Shown here: piece after piece, positions 47,422-56,405 of the stretch
Numbering within the stretch: position 1 is the first letter of the stretch
Layout of the letters: the number at the start of each line of letters is the position of its first letter
Assembly (NCBI RefSeq): GCF_002939785.1
Contig: NZ_MDEC01000010.1
Coordinates: 35,467-99,466 of the forward strand
Reading direction: 5' to 3'
DNA: 64,000 nt
From: Xanthomonas codiaei
GTDB lineage: Bacteria; Pseudomonadota; Gammaproteobacteria; Xanthomonadales; Xanthomonadaceae
Notes under the pieces: model-generated
What the model saw: the letters and a program-made list of their open reading frames with translations, nothing else
Told to the model about the DNA's origin: nothing
Database searches by the model: none
Made by a program: the position numbers and the translations under genes

Positions 47422-47603
47422 AGTCCGCCTGCCGGACGGACGAGGAGCGGGCGATGGGCCGCAGCCCACTGTGTCGGATGGCATGGATCGTGTGGTGGGT
47501 CATCGCAGTGCAGCAGATCGGCTCGGCCGAACCGGCGCAGACGGCGGACTGCAGTTACCATGCCTTGCACCTGATTGCAGTAGCCAGTCATAGGGGGGGC
47601 AAA

Positions 47604-48110
47604 ATGAGTAACAAACTTAAGGAAGAAAAGATGACCACCAACGCCCCGATTCTGACGAGACTGGCCATATGGGTGGTCCCGCTCTTCAGCACCACTCTGG
47701 CTGCGCCCCTAAGCGCGCAGAATCCCATTGGAATCGAGCTGATGAACGATTTGGCCTGGCATGGCGTGTCCGATCGGATCCAAATCAATCAGCCATCTGT
47801 GCAAGGAAAGCCGCCCCATATCGACGTTTGGGAACGAATTGCCATAGGCAACACATACGGCAACTGGGCTTACGTGAAGAACCTGATCGATTGCGAGCAG
47901 TGGACTCAAATTCCGTTCTCGACAATTGACCGGAATGGCTACTTCGTCTACTGGTCAGATGCCCCTAGTTCCGTAAAGGCCGCCTGGGAAGCACATGGCC
48001 AAGGCAATGAGAGGGTTATTACGGGGGTGTGTGGCCTGTACGGCATCCCGAAGCAGCGTCGAGAGACGCCTGACACTGACAAAAGCGGCAACTACGTAGA
48101 GCGCTATTAA
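47604..48110 (+). CDS. Exported protein of unknown function, low GC
   Basis: Up to 168 residues. The ATG at 47604 follows AGGGGGGGC; a second in-frame ATG at 47631 follows AAGGAAG and begins the likely signal peptide (APILTRLAIWVVPLFSTTLAAPLSAQ), so the shorter form is possible. The mature protein has several Trp and Tyr residues (GNTYGNWAYVKNLIDCEQWT, GYFVYWSDAPSSVKAAWEAH) and two Cys that could pair. Its base composition is visibly lower in GC than the genes on both sides, suggesting acquisition from elsewhere. I do not recognise a family. It stands alone between mgtE and the patZ-like gene. Confidence 0.7.
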   Translation: MSNKLKEEKMTTNAPILTRLAIWVVPLFSTTLAAPLSAQNPIGIELMNDLAWHGVSDRIQINQPSVQGKPPHIDVWERIAIGNTYGNWAYVKNLIDCEQWTQIPFSTIDRNGYFVYWSDAPSSVKAAWEAHGQGNERVITGVCGLYGIPKQRRETPDTDKSGNYVERY

Positions 48111-48354
48111 CCATGGGGGGCGGTGGTGCCTTCGCTGGCAACGGAGTCGCGTCAGCGGCCCGCTCTGGCCCTATCCCGTAGCCCAGGACACCGTGGCTGC
48201 GGCAATGGCGGGGAGATCAGGGCCGGCAGGCGGCGATTCGATTGCGTGACACGGTGCAGCGGGACGCGCTTGCTTGGCCATAGCGGATGCTTGTACGCAC
48301 CTTCGCACACCAGTACGTGTACCGTAGTGCGATGGCATTCGCGTCCCCCGCCCG

Positions 48355-51048
48355 ATGAGTACGTACCACCTGCAACAGGTCTTTCGCCCCACTACCGTCG
48401 CGGTGGTGGGCGGCAGCCCGCGCGAGCGCTCGGCCGGGCGGGCGGTGGTGCGCAATCTGCGCGCGGCCGGCTTTCCCGGGCAGATCGGCTGGGTGAGCCC
48501 GCGCTACAGCGAGATCGATGGCGTGCGCACGGTGGCGCGGCTGACCGATCTGCCCTGGGTGCCCGACCTGGTGGTGATCACCGCACCGGCGCGCATCGTG
48601 CCGCGCATCGTCTCCATCGCCGCGCGGCGTGGGGTGGCGGCGGCAATCATCCTCACCGCGGGCCTGGGGCACGGCCCGGGTTCGCCGGCCGCGCGCATGG
48701 AGGCGGCTGCCCGCGCAAAAGGCCTGCGCATCCTCGGGCCGCACTGCCTGGGCGTGATCGCTCCGCATGCGCGGCTCAACGCCAGCATCGCCGCGCATTG
48801 CCCGCAGGCCGGCGATCTGGCGCTGATCTCCGAATCCAGCGCGATTGCTGCGGCGCTGGTGGAGTGGGGCGTGGCGCGTTCGGTGGGGTTTTCGGCAGTG
48901 GTGTCGCTGGGCGACACGCTGGATGTGGATTTCGGCGACCTGCTGGATTACTTCGCCACCGACTACCGCACCCGCGCGATCCTGCTGTATGTCGAACGCA
49001 TCGGCGATGCGCGCAAGTTCATGTCGGCTGCGCGTGCGGCCGCACGCGCCAAGCCGGTGGTGGTGGTCAAATCGGGGCGCCAGTTCCGCATCGATCCCAA
49101 TGCCGACACCCATGCCCAAGCGCTGGCCGGCTCGGATGCGGTGTACGGCGCCGCGTTCGCGCGTGCCGGCCTGTTGCGGGTAGGTGCGTTGGACGAATTG
49201 TTTGCCGCCGCCGAAACGCTGGGCCGGCTGGGCAGTTTCCCGGGCCGGCGGCTGGCCATCCTGAGCAACGGCGGCGGCGTGGGGCAGCTGGCGGTGGACC
49301 AGCTGGTGCTGCGCGGCGGCACCCTGGCCGAGCTGTCGCCCAAGACGCTGGAGCGGCTGGATCAATCGCTTCCCGAAGGCTGGTCGCGCAGCAATCCGGT
49401 GGACATCATCGTCGATGCCGATGGCGCGCGCTACGCCGCGGCGATCGAAGCCCTGCTGGACGATCCGGAGAACGATGCGTTGCTGGTGGTCAACGTGCCC
49501 ACCGCGTTCACCTCTTCGGCCGATGCGGCCAAGGCCTTGACCCGCGCGCTGGAGCAGCGCAACCGCTACCAGCGCGACAAGCCTGTGTTTGCGGTGTGGC
49601 TGGGCCAGGACGATGCGGCCATTGCCGCGCTCAATGCCGCGCGCGTGCCCACCTATGCCACCGAATCGGACGCGGTGCGCGGCTTCACCCACCTGGTGCG
49701 CTACCGCGAGGCGCAGGCGGCGTTGATGGAAACCCCTCCCAGCCTGCCGGAAGACTTCGTGGTGGATGCTGGCGTGGCGCGCACGCTGGTCGAAGAGGCG
49801 CTGGCCGCCGGCCGGCGCTGGCTGGACCCGGTGGCCACCAACCGGTTGCTGAGCGCCTACGGCATCCCGGTGGTGCCGCTGCAGGTGGCGGCCACCGCCA
49901 ACGAGGCCGCGTTGCTGGCCGACCCATTATTGGCCGTCGGCCGCACGGTCACCTTGAAGGTGTTGTCCAGCGAGATCGCGCACAAGTCCGATGTGGACGG
50001 CGTGCGCCTGAACCTGTCCAGCGTGGCGGCGGTGCGCGAAGCGGCCACCGGCATCCTGGCGCGTGCACGTGCCGCGCATCCTGCAGCGGCCATCGATGGG
50101 ATCATCGTGCAGCCCACCGTGCTGCGACCCAAGGCGCGCGAACTGATCGCCGGTATCGCCGACGATCCGGTGTTCGGCCCGGCCATCGTGTTCGGGCGTG
50201 GCGGTACTGCGGTGGAAGTCATCAACGACCGCGAACTCGCACTGCCGCCGCTGGATCTGCGCCTGGCCCACGAGCTGATCGGCCGCACCCGCGTCTCGCG
50301 CATCCTCAAGGCCTACCGCGACGTGCCGGCCGCCGACGAGCGCGCGGTGGCGCTGGTGCTGGTCAAGCTGGCGCAGCTGGCCGCCGACATCCCGGAAATC
50401 ACCGAGCTGGACATCAATCCGCTGCTGGCCGACCGCGACGGCGTGATTGCGCTGGACGCGCGCGTGGCGGTGGCGCCGGCGCGCAAGCTGCACAAGGGCC
50501 GTGGCCATCCGCGTTTTGCGATCTTTCCCTACCCGAAGGAATGGGAGCGCCAGATCGGCCTGGGCGATGGCACCCACGCACTGGTGCGCCCGGTGCGACC
50601 GGAAGACGACGCGCTGTTCCGCGCCTTCTTCGCCCGCGTCACCGACGAGGACCTGCGGCTGCGCTTCTTCCAGTCGGTCAAGCATTTCAGCCACGAATTC
50701 ATCGCCCGCCTGACCCAGCTCGACTACGCCCGCTCGATCGCGCTGGTGGCCATCGACCCCAGGACCGGCGACATGCTCGGCGCGGTACGCCTGCACGCCG
50801 ATGCCGACTACGAACGCGGCGAGTACGGCATCCTGATCCGTTCGGACCTCAAGGGTCACGGCATCGGCTGGCAGCTGATGCGCATCATGATCGAGTACGC
50901 CCGCTGGCTGGGCCTGAAAGTAATCGAAGGCCAGGTGCTGCGCGAGAACCGCACCATGCTGGCCATGTGCCAGAGCCTGGGTTTCGGGGTGCGCCCGGAT
51001 CCGGAGGATGCGAGCCTGATGGCGGTGACGCTGCCGGTGGACGGTTAG
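48355..51048 (+). CDS. patZ: Pat/PatZ-type protein lysine acetyltransferase
   Basis: 897 residues, as in E. coli PatZ (886). The first 700 resemble ADP-forming acyl-CoA synthetase: CoA-binding domain (PTTVAVVGGSPRERSAGRAV), succinyl-CoA-ligase-like domain (ILGPHCLGVIAPHARLNASI, LAILSNGGGVGQLAVD) and ATP-grasp part (VTLKVLSSEIAHKSDVDGVRLNL, ITELDINPLLAD). The last 170 are a GNAT acetyltransferase domain (VRPVRPEDDALFRAFFARV, LIRSDLKGHGIGWQLMRIM, NRTMLAMCQSLGF). Such enzymes acetylate lysines of metabolic enzymes such as acetyl-CoA synthetase using acetyl-CoA. No ribosome binding site is visible before the ATG. Confidence 0.92.
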   Translation: MSTYHLQQVFRPTTVAVVGGSPRERSAGRAVVRNLRAAGFPGQIGWVSPRYSEIDGVRTVARLTDLPWVPDLVVITAPARIVPRIVSIAARRGVAAAIILTAGLGHGPGSPAARMEAAARAKGLRILGPHCLGVIAPHARLNASIAAHCPQAGDLALISESSAIAAALVEWGVARSVGFSAVVSLGDTLDVDFGDLLDYFATDYRTRAILLYVERIGDARKFMSAARAAARAKPVVVVKSGRQFRIDPNADTHAQALAGSDAVYGAAFARAGLLRVGALDELFAAAETLGRLGSFPGRRLAILSNGGGVGQLAVDQLVLRGGTLAELSPKTLERLDQSLPEGWSRSNPVDIIVDADGARYAAAIEALLDDPENDALLVVNVPTAFTSSADAAKALTRALEQRNRYQRDKPVFAVWLGQDDAAIAALNAARVPTYATESDAVRGFTHLVRYREAQAALMETPPSLPEDFVVDAGVARTLVEEALAAGRRWLDPVATNRLLSAYGIPVVPLQVAATANEAALLADPLLAVGRTVTLKVLSSEIAHKSDVDGVRLNLSSVAAVREAATGILARARAAHPAAAIDGIIVQPTVLRPKARELIAGIADDPVFGPAIVFGRGGTAVEVINDRELALPPLDLRLAHELIGRTRVSRILKAYRDVPAADERAVALVLVKLAQLAADIPEITELDINPLLADRDGVIALDARVAVAPARKLHKGRGHPRFAIFPYPKEWERQIGLGDGTHALVRPVRPEDDALFRAFFARVTDEDLRLRFFQSVKHFSHEFIARLTQLDYARSIALVAIDPRTGDMLGAVRLHADADYERGEYGILIRSDLKGHGIGWQLMRIMIEYARWLGLKVIEGQVLRENRTMLAMCQSLGFGVRPDPEDASLMAVTLPVDG

Positions 51049-51673
51049 CGCGGCGGCACCGCTGCTGCACCACTGCTGCACCGCTGCCTGGCGAGGGTGG
51101 CCCCAGGTTAGGTGGGGCGGCGGCCGGCGGCTGCGGATGCGCACCATCGACGGTTCGCACGGCCTGCCTGCGCCACGGCGCCTGCTCACCGTCCGCGACC
51201 TGCCCCGATCCGCTACCACGGCATGGGACGTGGCCGGTGCCGAATCGGCAGGCAGCCCGCAGACCCAGCGCTCGCGCCCCATCATGCATCGCTGCCCGAC
51301 CGGTGCCTGCCACGGCCCGGCAGCCCGCCACAACCGGCGCAAGCGCCCCGGGCCTTTGCTGGTGCTGGGCTGGGATTGGCCGTAGACTCTCGGCACAAGG
51401 AGCCTGCCTGCATCGGGTTCCGACTTCACGGATGATGTCATGTCGATGGCGATGACCGATCGGTGCCTTGCACCCTTGCAGTTGTGCGACGCCCCTGCGG
51501 GCGCGAGGTCATCCAATGGTGTATCGCTGCGCCAGATCCGGCCGCTCCACCATGGCCCACGATGACATGGGGACTCCTTGCTCTCTTTACTGGTCTGGTT
51601 CCAGCGCGCGCGTGTTGCCTGCGCCGCAGGAACGTGACTGTCGGTTTTCGTCTCAGCACTGTCGGGAGTTTCA
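51049..51673. other. Intergenic region before the ter-type cluster
   Basis: A 625-bp gap. A small hairpin GCCCCA / TGGGGC (51100-51118) follows the patZ stop without a T-run. Further on I find neither a gene nor a yybP-ykoY-type element, which I looked for because TerC-like genes sometimes carry one. The promoter of the ter-type cluster should lie in the second half. Confidence 0.5.
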
Positions 51674-52711
51674 ATGTTTCGTGATTTCAGAATGTCGTTC
51701 GTCGTCACCGCGCTCTGTCTGGGTGTGGCGGCGTGGTGGGGGCACAATTCGAGCATGGGGATCTGGCAGGCCTTGTGGCTGTGCGCGGTGCTGAGCGTGC
51801 TCGAGGTCTCGCTGTCCTTCGACAATGCGGTGGTCAACGCCGGCGTGCTCAAGCACATGAGCGAATTCTGGCGGAAGCTGTTCCTGACCGTCGGTATCCT
51901 GATCGCGGTGTTCGGCATGCGCCTGGTGTTCCCGATCGTGATCGTGTCGGTGGCCACCGGCATGGGCCTGATGCCGGTGATCGACATGGCGCTGAACGAG
52001 CCGGACAAGTACAGCCAGGTGCTGACCGACCATTACCCCTCGATCGCGGCCTTCGGCGGCATGTTCCTGCTGCTGGTGTTCCTCAACTTCCTGTTCGATC
52101 GCGAGCGCGAGCTGCATTGGCTGGGCCCGGTGGAGCGCCTGGTCGGCAAGCTGGGCAAGGCCGATGCGATGTCGGTCATCGTCGCGGTGGCGGTGCTGCT
52201 GGGCACCAAGCTGTTCCTGCCGCAGGAGATCTTCCAGAGCGTGCTGTTCGCGGGCATGGGCGGCATCCTGCTGTACCTGCTGGTCGACAGCGTGGATGCG
52301 CTGTTCGAGTCCGAAGAGGACGAAGGTGGGGTCAATGTCGCCAAGCGCTCGGGCGTGGCCGCGTTCCTGTACCTGGAAGTGCTGGATGCCTCCTTCTCGT
52401 TCGACGGCGTGATCGGCGCGTTCGCCATCACCCGCGACGTGGTGATCATCATGCTGGGCCTGGCGATCGGCGCGATGTTTGTGCGCTCGATGACGGTTTA
52501 CCTGGTGCACAAGGGCACGCTGGACGAATTCGTGTTCCTGGAGCACGGCGCGCATTACGCCATCGGCGTGCTGGCGATCATCATGCTCATCGGCACCGTG
52601 CACCACGTGCCGGAAGTGTTGACCGGCCTGATCGGCGTGGCCTTCATCGTGGCATCGGTGTGGTCCTCGATTCGCTACCGCAAGCAGCACCCGGCCGGCG
52701 AAAGCGCCTGA
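51674..52711 (+). CDS. DUF475 / TerC-like integral membrane protein
   Basis: 345 residues with about nine hydrophobic segments. Two copies of the TerC-type acidic membrane motif are seen: LEVSLSFDNAVVNAGVL (near residue 44) and LEVLDASFSFDGVIGAFAI (near 235), where the Glu and Asp residues could bind a metal ion. A polar acidic loop (FESEEDEGGVN) separates the halves. DUF475 proteins belong to the TerC superfamily and often occur in ter clusters, here presumably as the membrane partner or metal exporter. First gene of the ter-type set. Confidence 0.9.
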   Translation: MFRDFRMSFVVTALCLGVAAWWGHNSSMGIWQALWLCAVLSVLEVSLSFDNAVVNAGVLKHMSEFWRKLFLTVGILIAVFGMRLVFPIVIVSVATGMGLMPVIDMALNEPDKYSQVLTDHYPSIAAFGGMFLLLVFLNFLFDRERELHWLGPVERLVGKLGKADAMSVIVAVAVLLGTKLFLPQEIFQSVLFAGMGGILLYLLVDSVDALFESEEDEGGVNVAKRSGVAAFLYLEVLDASFSFDGVIGAFAITRDVVIIMLGLAIGAMFVRSMTVYLVHKGTLDEFVFLEHGAHYAIGVLAIIMLIGTVHHVPEVLTGLIGVAFIVASVWSSIRYRKQHPAGESA

Positions 52712-52880
52712 GCCGGCCGCCGTTGCCTGCGTCCGGCAGGCAGCGGCGTTGCTGCGTCCGGGTGGCGGCTGCCCTACGGCATCGCTCGCGTGCGATGGCC
52801 ATGCCAGTCGCCGCCTGGCGTGGCCGCTGGCGCGCCGATCCGGTTCCTTCTTCCGCAGTTTCCCTCGACCAGGTGAGCTC

Positions 52881-53516
52881 ATGCGTCGTTTGCCCGTCTA
52901 TCTGCTTCTCGATACCTCCGGTTCCATGCGCGGCGAGCCGATCGCGGCGGTCAACGTGGGCCTGCGCGCCCTGGTGACCTCGTTGCGGCAGGATCCGTCG
53001 GCGTTGGAGAGCGTGCATATCTGTCTGATGACCTTCGATGCGGACGTGAAGACGATCCTGCCGCTGACCCCGTTGGACCAGCTGCAATTGCCCGAGATCA
53101 CCACGCCGGAGTCCGGTCCAACCATGCTCGGAAAGGCCTTGCAGCACGTCTGCGAACGGGTGGACCTGGAAGTGCGTCGTTCCAGCGAAGACGCCAAGGG
53201 CGACTGGGCGCCGCTGCTGTTCGTGATGACCGATGGCAGCCCTACCGATCTGCAGGTGTTCGAGGAGCAGATCCCCGAGCTGCGCAAGCGCAACTTCGCC
53301 AACATCATCGCCTGCGCGGCCGGCCCCAAGGCCAAGTCGACCTATCTGTCGATGTTCACCGCCAACGTGTTCGCGCTGGATACGCTGGACAGCGCCTCGT
53401 TCACCAGTTTCTTCAAGTGGGTGTCGGCGGCCGTCAGCGGCGGCAGCCGCAGCCAGGGCACGCCGGAAGGCACGGCGCTGCCGCCGCCGCCGAGCGAAAT
53501 CCAGCTGGTGCTGTAA
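52881..53516 (+). CDS. TerY-like von Willebrand A domain protein
   Basis: 211 residues, one VWA domain: MIDAS motif LLDTSGSMRGEP at residues about 8-19, the Thr/Ser segment SGPTMLGKAL and the Asp in FVMTDGSPTDLQ, so the metal site is complete. It ends in a short Pro-rich tail. TerY-type VWA proteins bind partner proteins through Mg2+ in ter systems. AGGTGAG precedes the ATG. A second, longer VWA protein follows 48 bp later. Confidence 0.9.
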   Translation: MRRLPVYLLLDTSGSMRGEPIAAVNVGLRALVTSLRQDPSALESVHICLMTFDADVKTILPLTPLDQLQLPEITTPESGPTMLGKALQHVCERVDLEVRRSSEDAKGDWAPLLFVMTDGSPTDLQVFEEQIPELRKRNFANIIACAAGPKAKSTYLSMFTANVFALDTLDSASFTSFFKWVSAAVSGGSRSQGTPEGTALPPPPSEIQLVL

Positions 53517-53564
53517 CCCATCGCCACCACCGAGTGAGCCGCTGTCTTCGTCCAGGAGTCTGAG

Positions 53565-54620
53565 ATGCGTCGCCTTCCGATCTATTTCCTGCTCGATGTC
53601 TCCGAGTCGATGATCGGGGAAAACCTCTATCGGCTGGAAGAAGGGCTGGCCCATATCGTGGCGACGCTGCGCACCGATCCGCACGCGCTGGAAACGGCCT
53701 GGATTTCCATCATTGCCTTTGCCGGGCAGGTGCGGCGGCTGTTGCCGCTGACCGAACTGACCAGCGTGGTGGTGCCCAGCCTGCCGGCGGGCGGCGGCAC
53801 CTCGCTGGGCCGGGCGATGAACTACCTGATGGACGAGGTGGATGCCTCGGTGCACCGCAATAGCGCCGAGCGCAAGGGCGACTGGAAGCCGATCGCGTTC
53901 CTGATCACCGATGGCAAGCCCACCGACGATATCGCCCCGGCGCTGTCGCGCTGGCAGCAGCAGTATGCAAGGCGCGTGTCGCTGGTGGCGGTGTCGATCG
54001 GGCGCAATGCCGACCTGGGCGTGCTCAACCAGTTCACCGATGCCGACAAGGTGCTGACCCTGGATGACAGCAGCGACGGCGCGTTCCAGCGCTTCATCGC
54101 CTGGGTCACGCAGTCGGTGCAGGCGCGCAGCCGCAGCGTGGGCGATGTGTCCAAGGAAGAGCAGCTGCCGGACGCGGATGTGTCGATCCTGAAAAAGCTC
54201 AACCTGGATAAGCCGCTCGAGCGCGTAGACGAGTCCAACGCGTATTTCGTCTCCAAGTGCCAGCGCAGCGAGTTGCCATATATCTCGCGCTACGAGCCGA
54301 TGCACCAATCCTTCGATGTCGGCAGCGCGCAGCTCAGTGCAACGACCTATCGGCTGGTGGGGTGCTATCCGGTCAGGAACGATTATTTCGAGATGTCCTC
54401 GGAAGCGCCGAACTTCGCCACGGTGGAGTCGGACCAGATCTTCGGCACGCCCAGTTGCCCGCACTGCGGCAACCGGATCGGATTTGCGATGTGTTCCTGC
54501 GGCAACACCTTCTGCGTTCCCGGCGAAGGCGAGCAGACCTGCCCGTGGTGCAAGCAGCGCGCCTACTTCGGCTGTTTTGCCGATGGAGAATCGGTGGAGA
54601 TTTCGCGTGCGCGGGGCTGA
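53565..54620 (+). CDS. TerY-like VWA protein with C-terminal zinc-ribbon domain
   Basis: 351 residues. The N-terminal VWA domain (about 1-190) has LLDVSESMIGEN, where DxSxS is kept, TSLGRAM and FLITDGKPTDD. From about 300 there is a TerY-C metal-binding region with Cys pairs: CPHCGNRIG, CSCGNTFC and CPWCKQRAYFGC. Domain and neighbours match the VWA/TerY-C proteins of ter clusters, thought to scaffold the kinase and phosphatase encoded next. The phosphatase gene begins 3 bp after its stop. Confidence 0.92.
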   Translation: MRRLPIYFLLDVSESMIGENLYRLEEGLAHIVATLRTDPHALETAWISIIAFAGQVRRLLPLTELTSVVVPSLPAGGGTSLGRAMNYLMDEVDASVHRNSAERKGDWKPIAFLITDGKPTDDIAPALSRWQQQYARRVSLVAVSIGRNADLGVLNQFTDADKVLTLDDSSDGAFQRFIAWVTQSVQARSRSVGDVSKEEQLPDADVSILKKLNLDKPLERVDESNAYFVSKCQRSELPYISRYEPMHQSFDVGSAQLSATTYRLVGCYPVRNDYFEMSSEAPNFATVESDQIFGTPSCPHCGNRIGFAMCSCGNTFCVPGEGEQTCPWCKQRAYFGCFADGESVEISRARG

Positions 54621-54623
54621 GTG

Positions 54624-56405
54624 ATGCCGCCACTGCCCCCACCGGCGCCGCCTGCGCAGGCGCAGGCCCACGCCGCCCTGGCCGAGTTGCTGGGCAGCTA
54701 TCTGCGCCAGCACGGCGTTGTACCGGAGCCGGCCCGGCTCCGGCACCTGCTTCAGGAAGCGCCGGTGCTGGAATTGCTGCATTGGCTCGATGCCACCGCA
54801 TCGCGCCTGGCGTCGCCGCTCGGCGAGGCATCGGCCTCCTCGCCGGAGCCGGGCGCTATGCCAGCCGCGACGGCGGCATCCATTGCACGCGACGCGCCAG
54901 CAATGGCGCCAACCGCATCCCGACCAGGCGATGTAGTTCCGGTGGAGTCATCAGCATCCAGTGCAGGCGACGTGGTACAGGTGGAGCCTGCGACATCCAG
55001 TCCAGGCGACGCGGCGCAGGCGGAGCCAGCGGCATCCGGCCCAGCCGATACGGTGCCGGTCTCTCCGTCAGCATCGGGCAGCGCGGTCGAACATGCAGCG
55101 AGCACGGCGTCCTCCGTTGCGACCGACGCGGCGCTGTTTGTAGCGCCTGCCTCGAGTGCGCCCGCAACGGCGCTGCGCTGGCGTTTTGCCAATGCCACCG
55201 CAGGGAGCGCGTATGTCGGGCAGACCGCGCCTGTCAGCGATCCGCAGCGTCCGGCGCAGTTGTACCGCCTGATCGCCGTGGAAGGGCTGCAGGGAAGCGG
55301 CCTGCGGTTCGATGCGGCCAGCGGCGTGCTTTCCGGCGTGCCCAGCGCAGCCACCGCGACCGGCGAAGAGATGCATTTTGCCGCAGGCTTCCTGCCGCTC
55401 GATGCGGCGGCCGGCGCCCCGTTGCAGGCCGGCGTGGCCAGCCTGCTGGTCAATCCGGATCCGCGCGCGCTGTGGAAGCAACGCGAGCCAGATGCCGCCC
55501 TGGGCCTGCGCAAACCGCATACCGCAACGGCGCATGCGCGGATCGACGGTGCCTACGCGATCGCTGCCAGCGTGCGCGGGCGCTCGCATGCCAATGCCGG
55601 CAGCTTCCGCGAAGACGACCTCGCCATTGCCACCGATCGCGACGCCCGCTGGCTGGTCTGCGCGGTGGCCGATGGCGCCGGATCGGCACCGCTGTCGCGA
55701 CGCGGCTCGGAGTTGCTGACCCGGCACGTCGTCGCCACGCTGGCGGCGCATCTGGAGGGCGTCGAATTCTGGGCGCGCCAGCAGGGGCTGCAGTGGCAGC
55801 ACCACGCCGACCTGCTGCCGCGGCTGCAACCGCGCTTGCTGGACGCGATGCAGGCCAGCCTGGCATCGGCCAGCCAGGCATTGCTGGGCCACGCCAGCCT
55901 GCTTGGCGTCGACGAAGGCGCGCTGGCCTCGACCCTGATGCTGACGGCGGTGCGTCCCTGCGGCGCGCAGTCGCTGGTGCTGAGTTACTGGATCGGCGAT
56001 GGCGCGGCGGCCACCTACGATGTCGACTCCGGCGCCCTGCAATTGCTGGGGCAGGCCGACGCCGGCGAGTACTCCGGGCAGACCCGGTTCTTTCTTTCCG
56101 ATGCATTGGCCGGCAATACGCCGGCGGCCGTGCAGGCGCGCATGCGCTGCGTGTGGCTGCCTGCCGGTGCCAGGGTGATCCTGATGAGCGATGGCGTGTC
56201 CGATCCCAAGTTCGGTACCGAGCGCGCCTTGCAGGATCCGGCGCACTGGCAGCGGTGGTGGCAGGCCGATCTCGCGCCGCCGCTATCGGCCGTGCAGGAC
56301 CTCGCGGCCCTGCCGCAGGCGTTGGTGGAGTATCTGGGCTTCTGGTACCCGGGCGAACACGACGATCGCACCTTGCTGATACTCCAGACCGAGCGCGCAC
56401 CATGA
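54624..56405 (+). CDS. PP2C-type protein phosphatase with repetitive linker
   Basis: 593 residues. A short helical N-terminus (about 1-50) is followed by an Ala/Ser/Pro/Glu linker holding four 13-residue repeats (54924-55079). A beta-rich region with LRFDAASGVLSGVPSAATAT (about 185-280) looks like a cadherin/Ig-type fold. The C-terminal phosphatase (about 300-590) has NAGSFREDDLAI, VCAVADGAGS, ILMSDGVSDPKF and EHDDRTLL, which supply the PP2C metal-binding Asp residues. It should reverse the action of the kinase encoded next, whose ATG overlaps its stop (ATGA). Confidence 0.9.
   Translation: MPPLPPPAPPAQAQAHAALAELLGSYLRQHGVVPEPARLRHLLQEAPVLELLHWLDATASRLASPLGEASASSPEPGAMPAATAASIARDAPAMAPTASRPGDVVPVESSASSAGDVVQVEPATSSPGDAAQAEPAASGPADTVPVSPSASGSAVEHAASTASSVATDAALFVAPASSAPATALRWRFANATAGSAYVGQTAPVSDPQRPAQLYRLIAVEGLQGSGLRFDAASGVLSGVPSAATATGEEMHFAAGFLPLDAAAGAPLQAGVASLLVNPDPRALWKQREPDAALGLRKPHTATAHARIDGAYAIAASVRGRSHANAGSFREDDLAIATDRDARWLVCAVADGAGSAPLSRRGSELLTRHVVATLAAHLEGVEFWARQQGLQWQHHADLLPRLQPRLLDAMQASLASASQALLGHASLLGVDEGALASTLMLTAVRPCGAQSLVLSYWIGDGAAATYDVDSGALQLLGQADAGEYSGQTRFFLSDALAGNTPAAVQARMRCVWLPAGARVILMSDGVSDPKFGTERALQDPAHWQRWWQADLAPPLSAVQDLAALPQALVEYLGFWYPGEHDDRTLLILQTERAP
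54924..55079 (+). repeat. Four 39-bp coding repeats in the phosphatase linker
   Basis: Units at 54924, 54963, 55002 and 55041 encode PGDVVPVESSASS, AGDVVQVEPATSS, PGDAAQAEPAASG and PADTVPVSPSASG. The in-frame 39-bp unit means that gain or loss changes only linker length. Confidence 0.88.

Noticed and set aside
47423..47437. Terminator after mgtE (GTCCG / CGGAC)
   Set aside because: The stem is only 5 bp and no T-run follows; too weak to list.
51400..51673. Possible yybP-ykoY (Mn2+) riboswitch before the TerC-like gene
   Set aside because: I could not find the conserved segments of that element; the region shows only weak hairpins.
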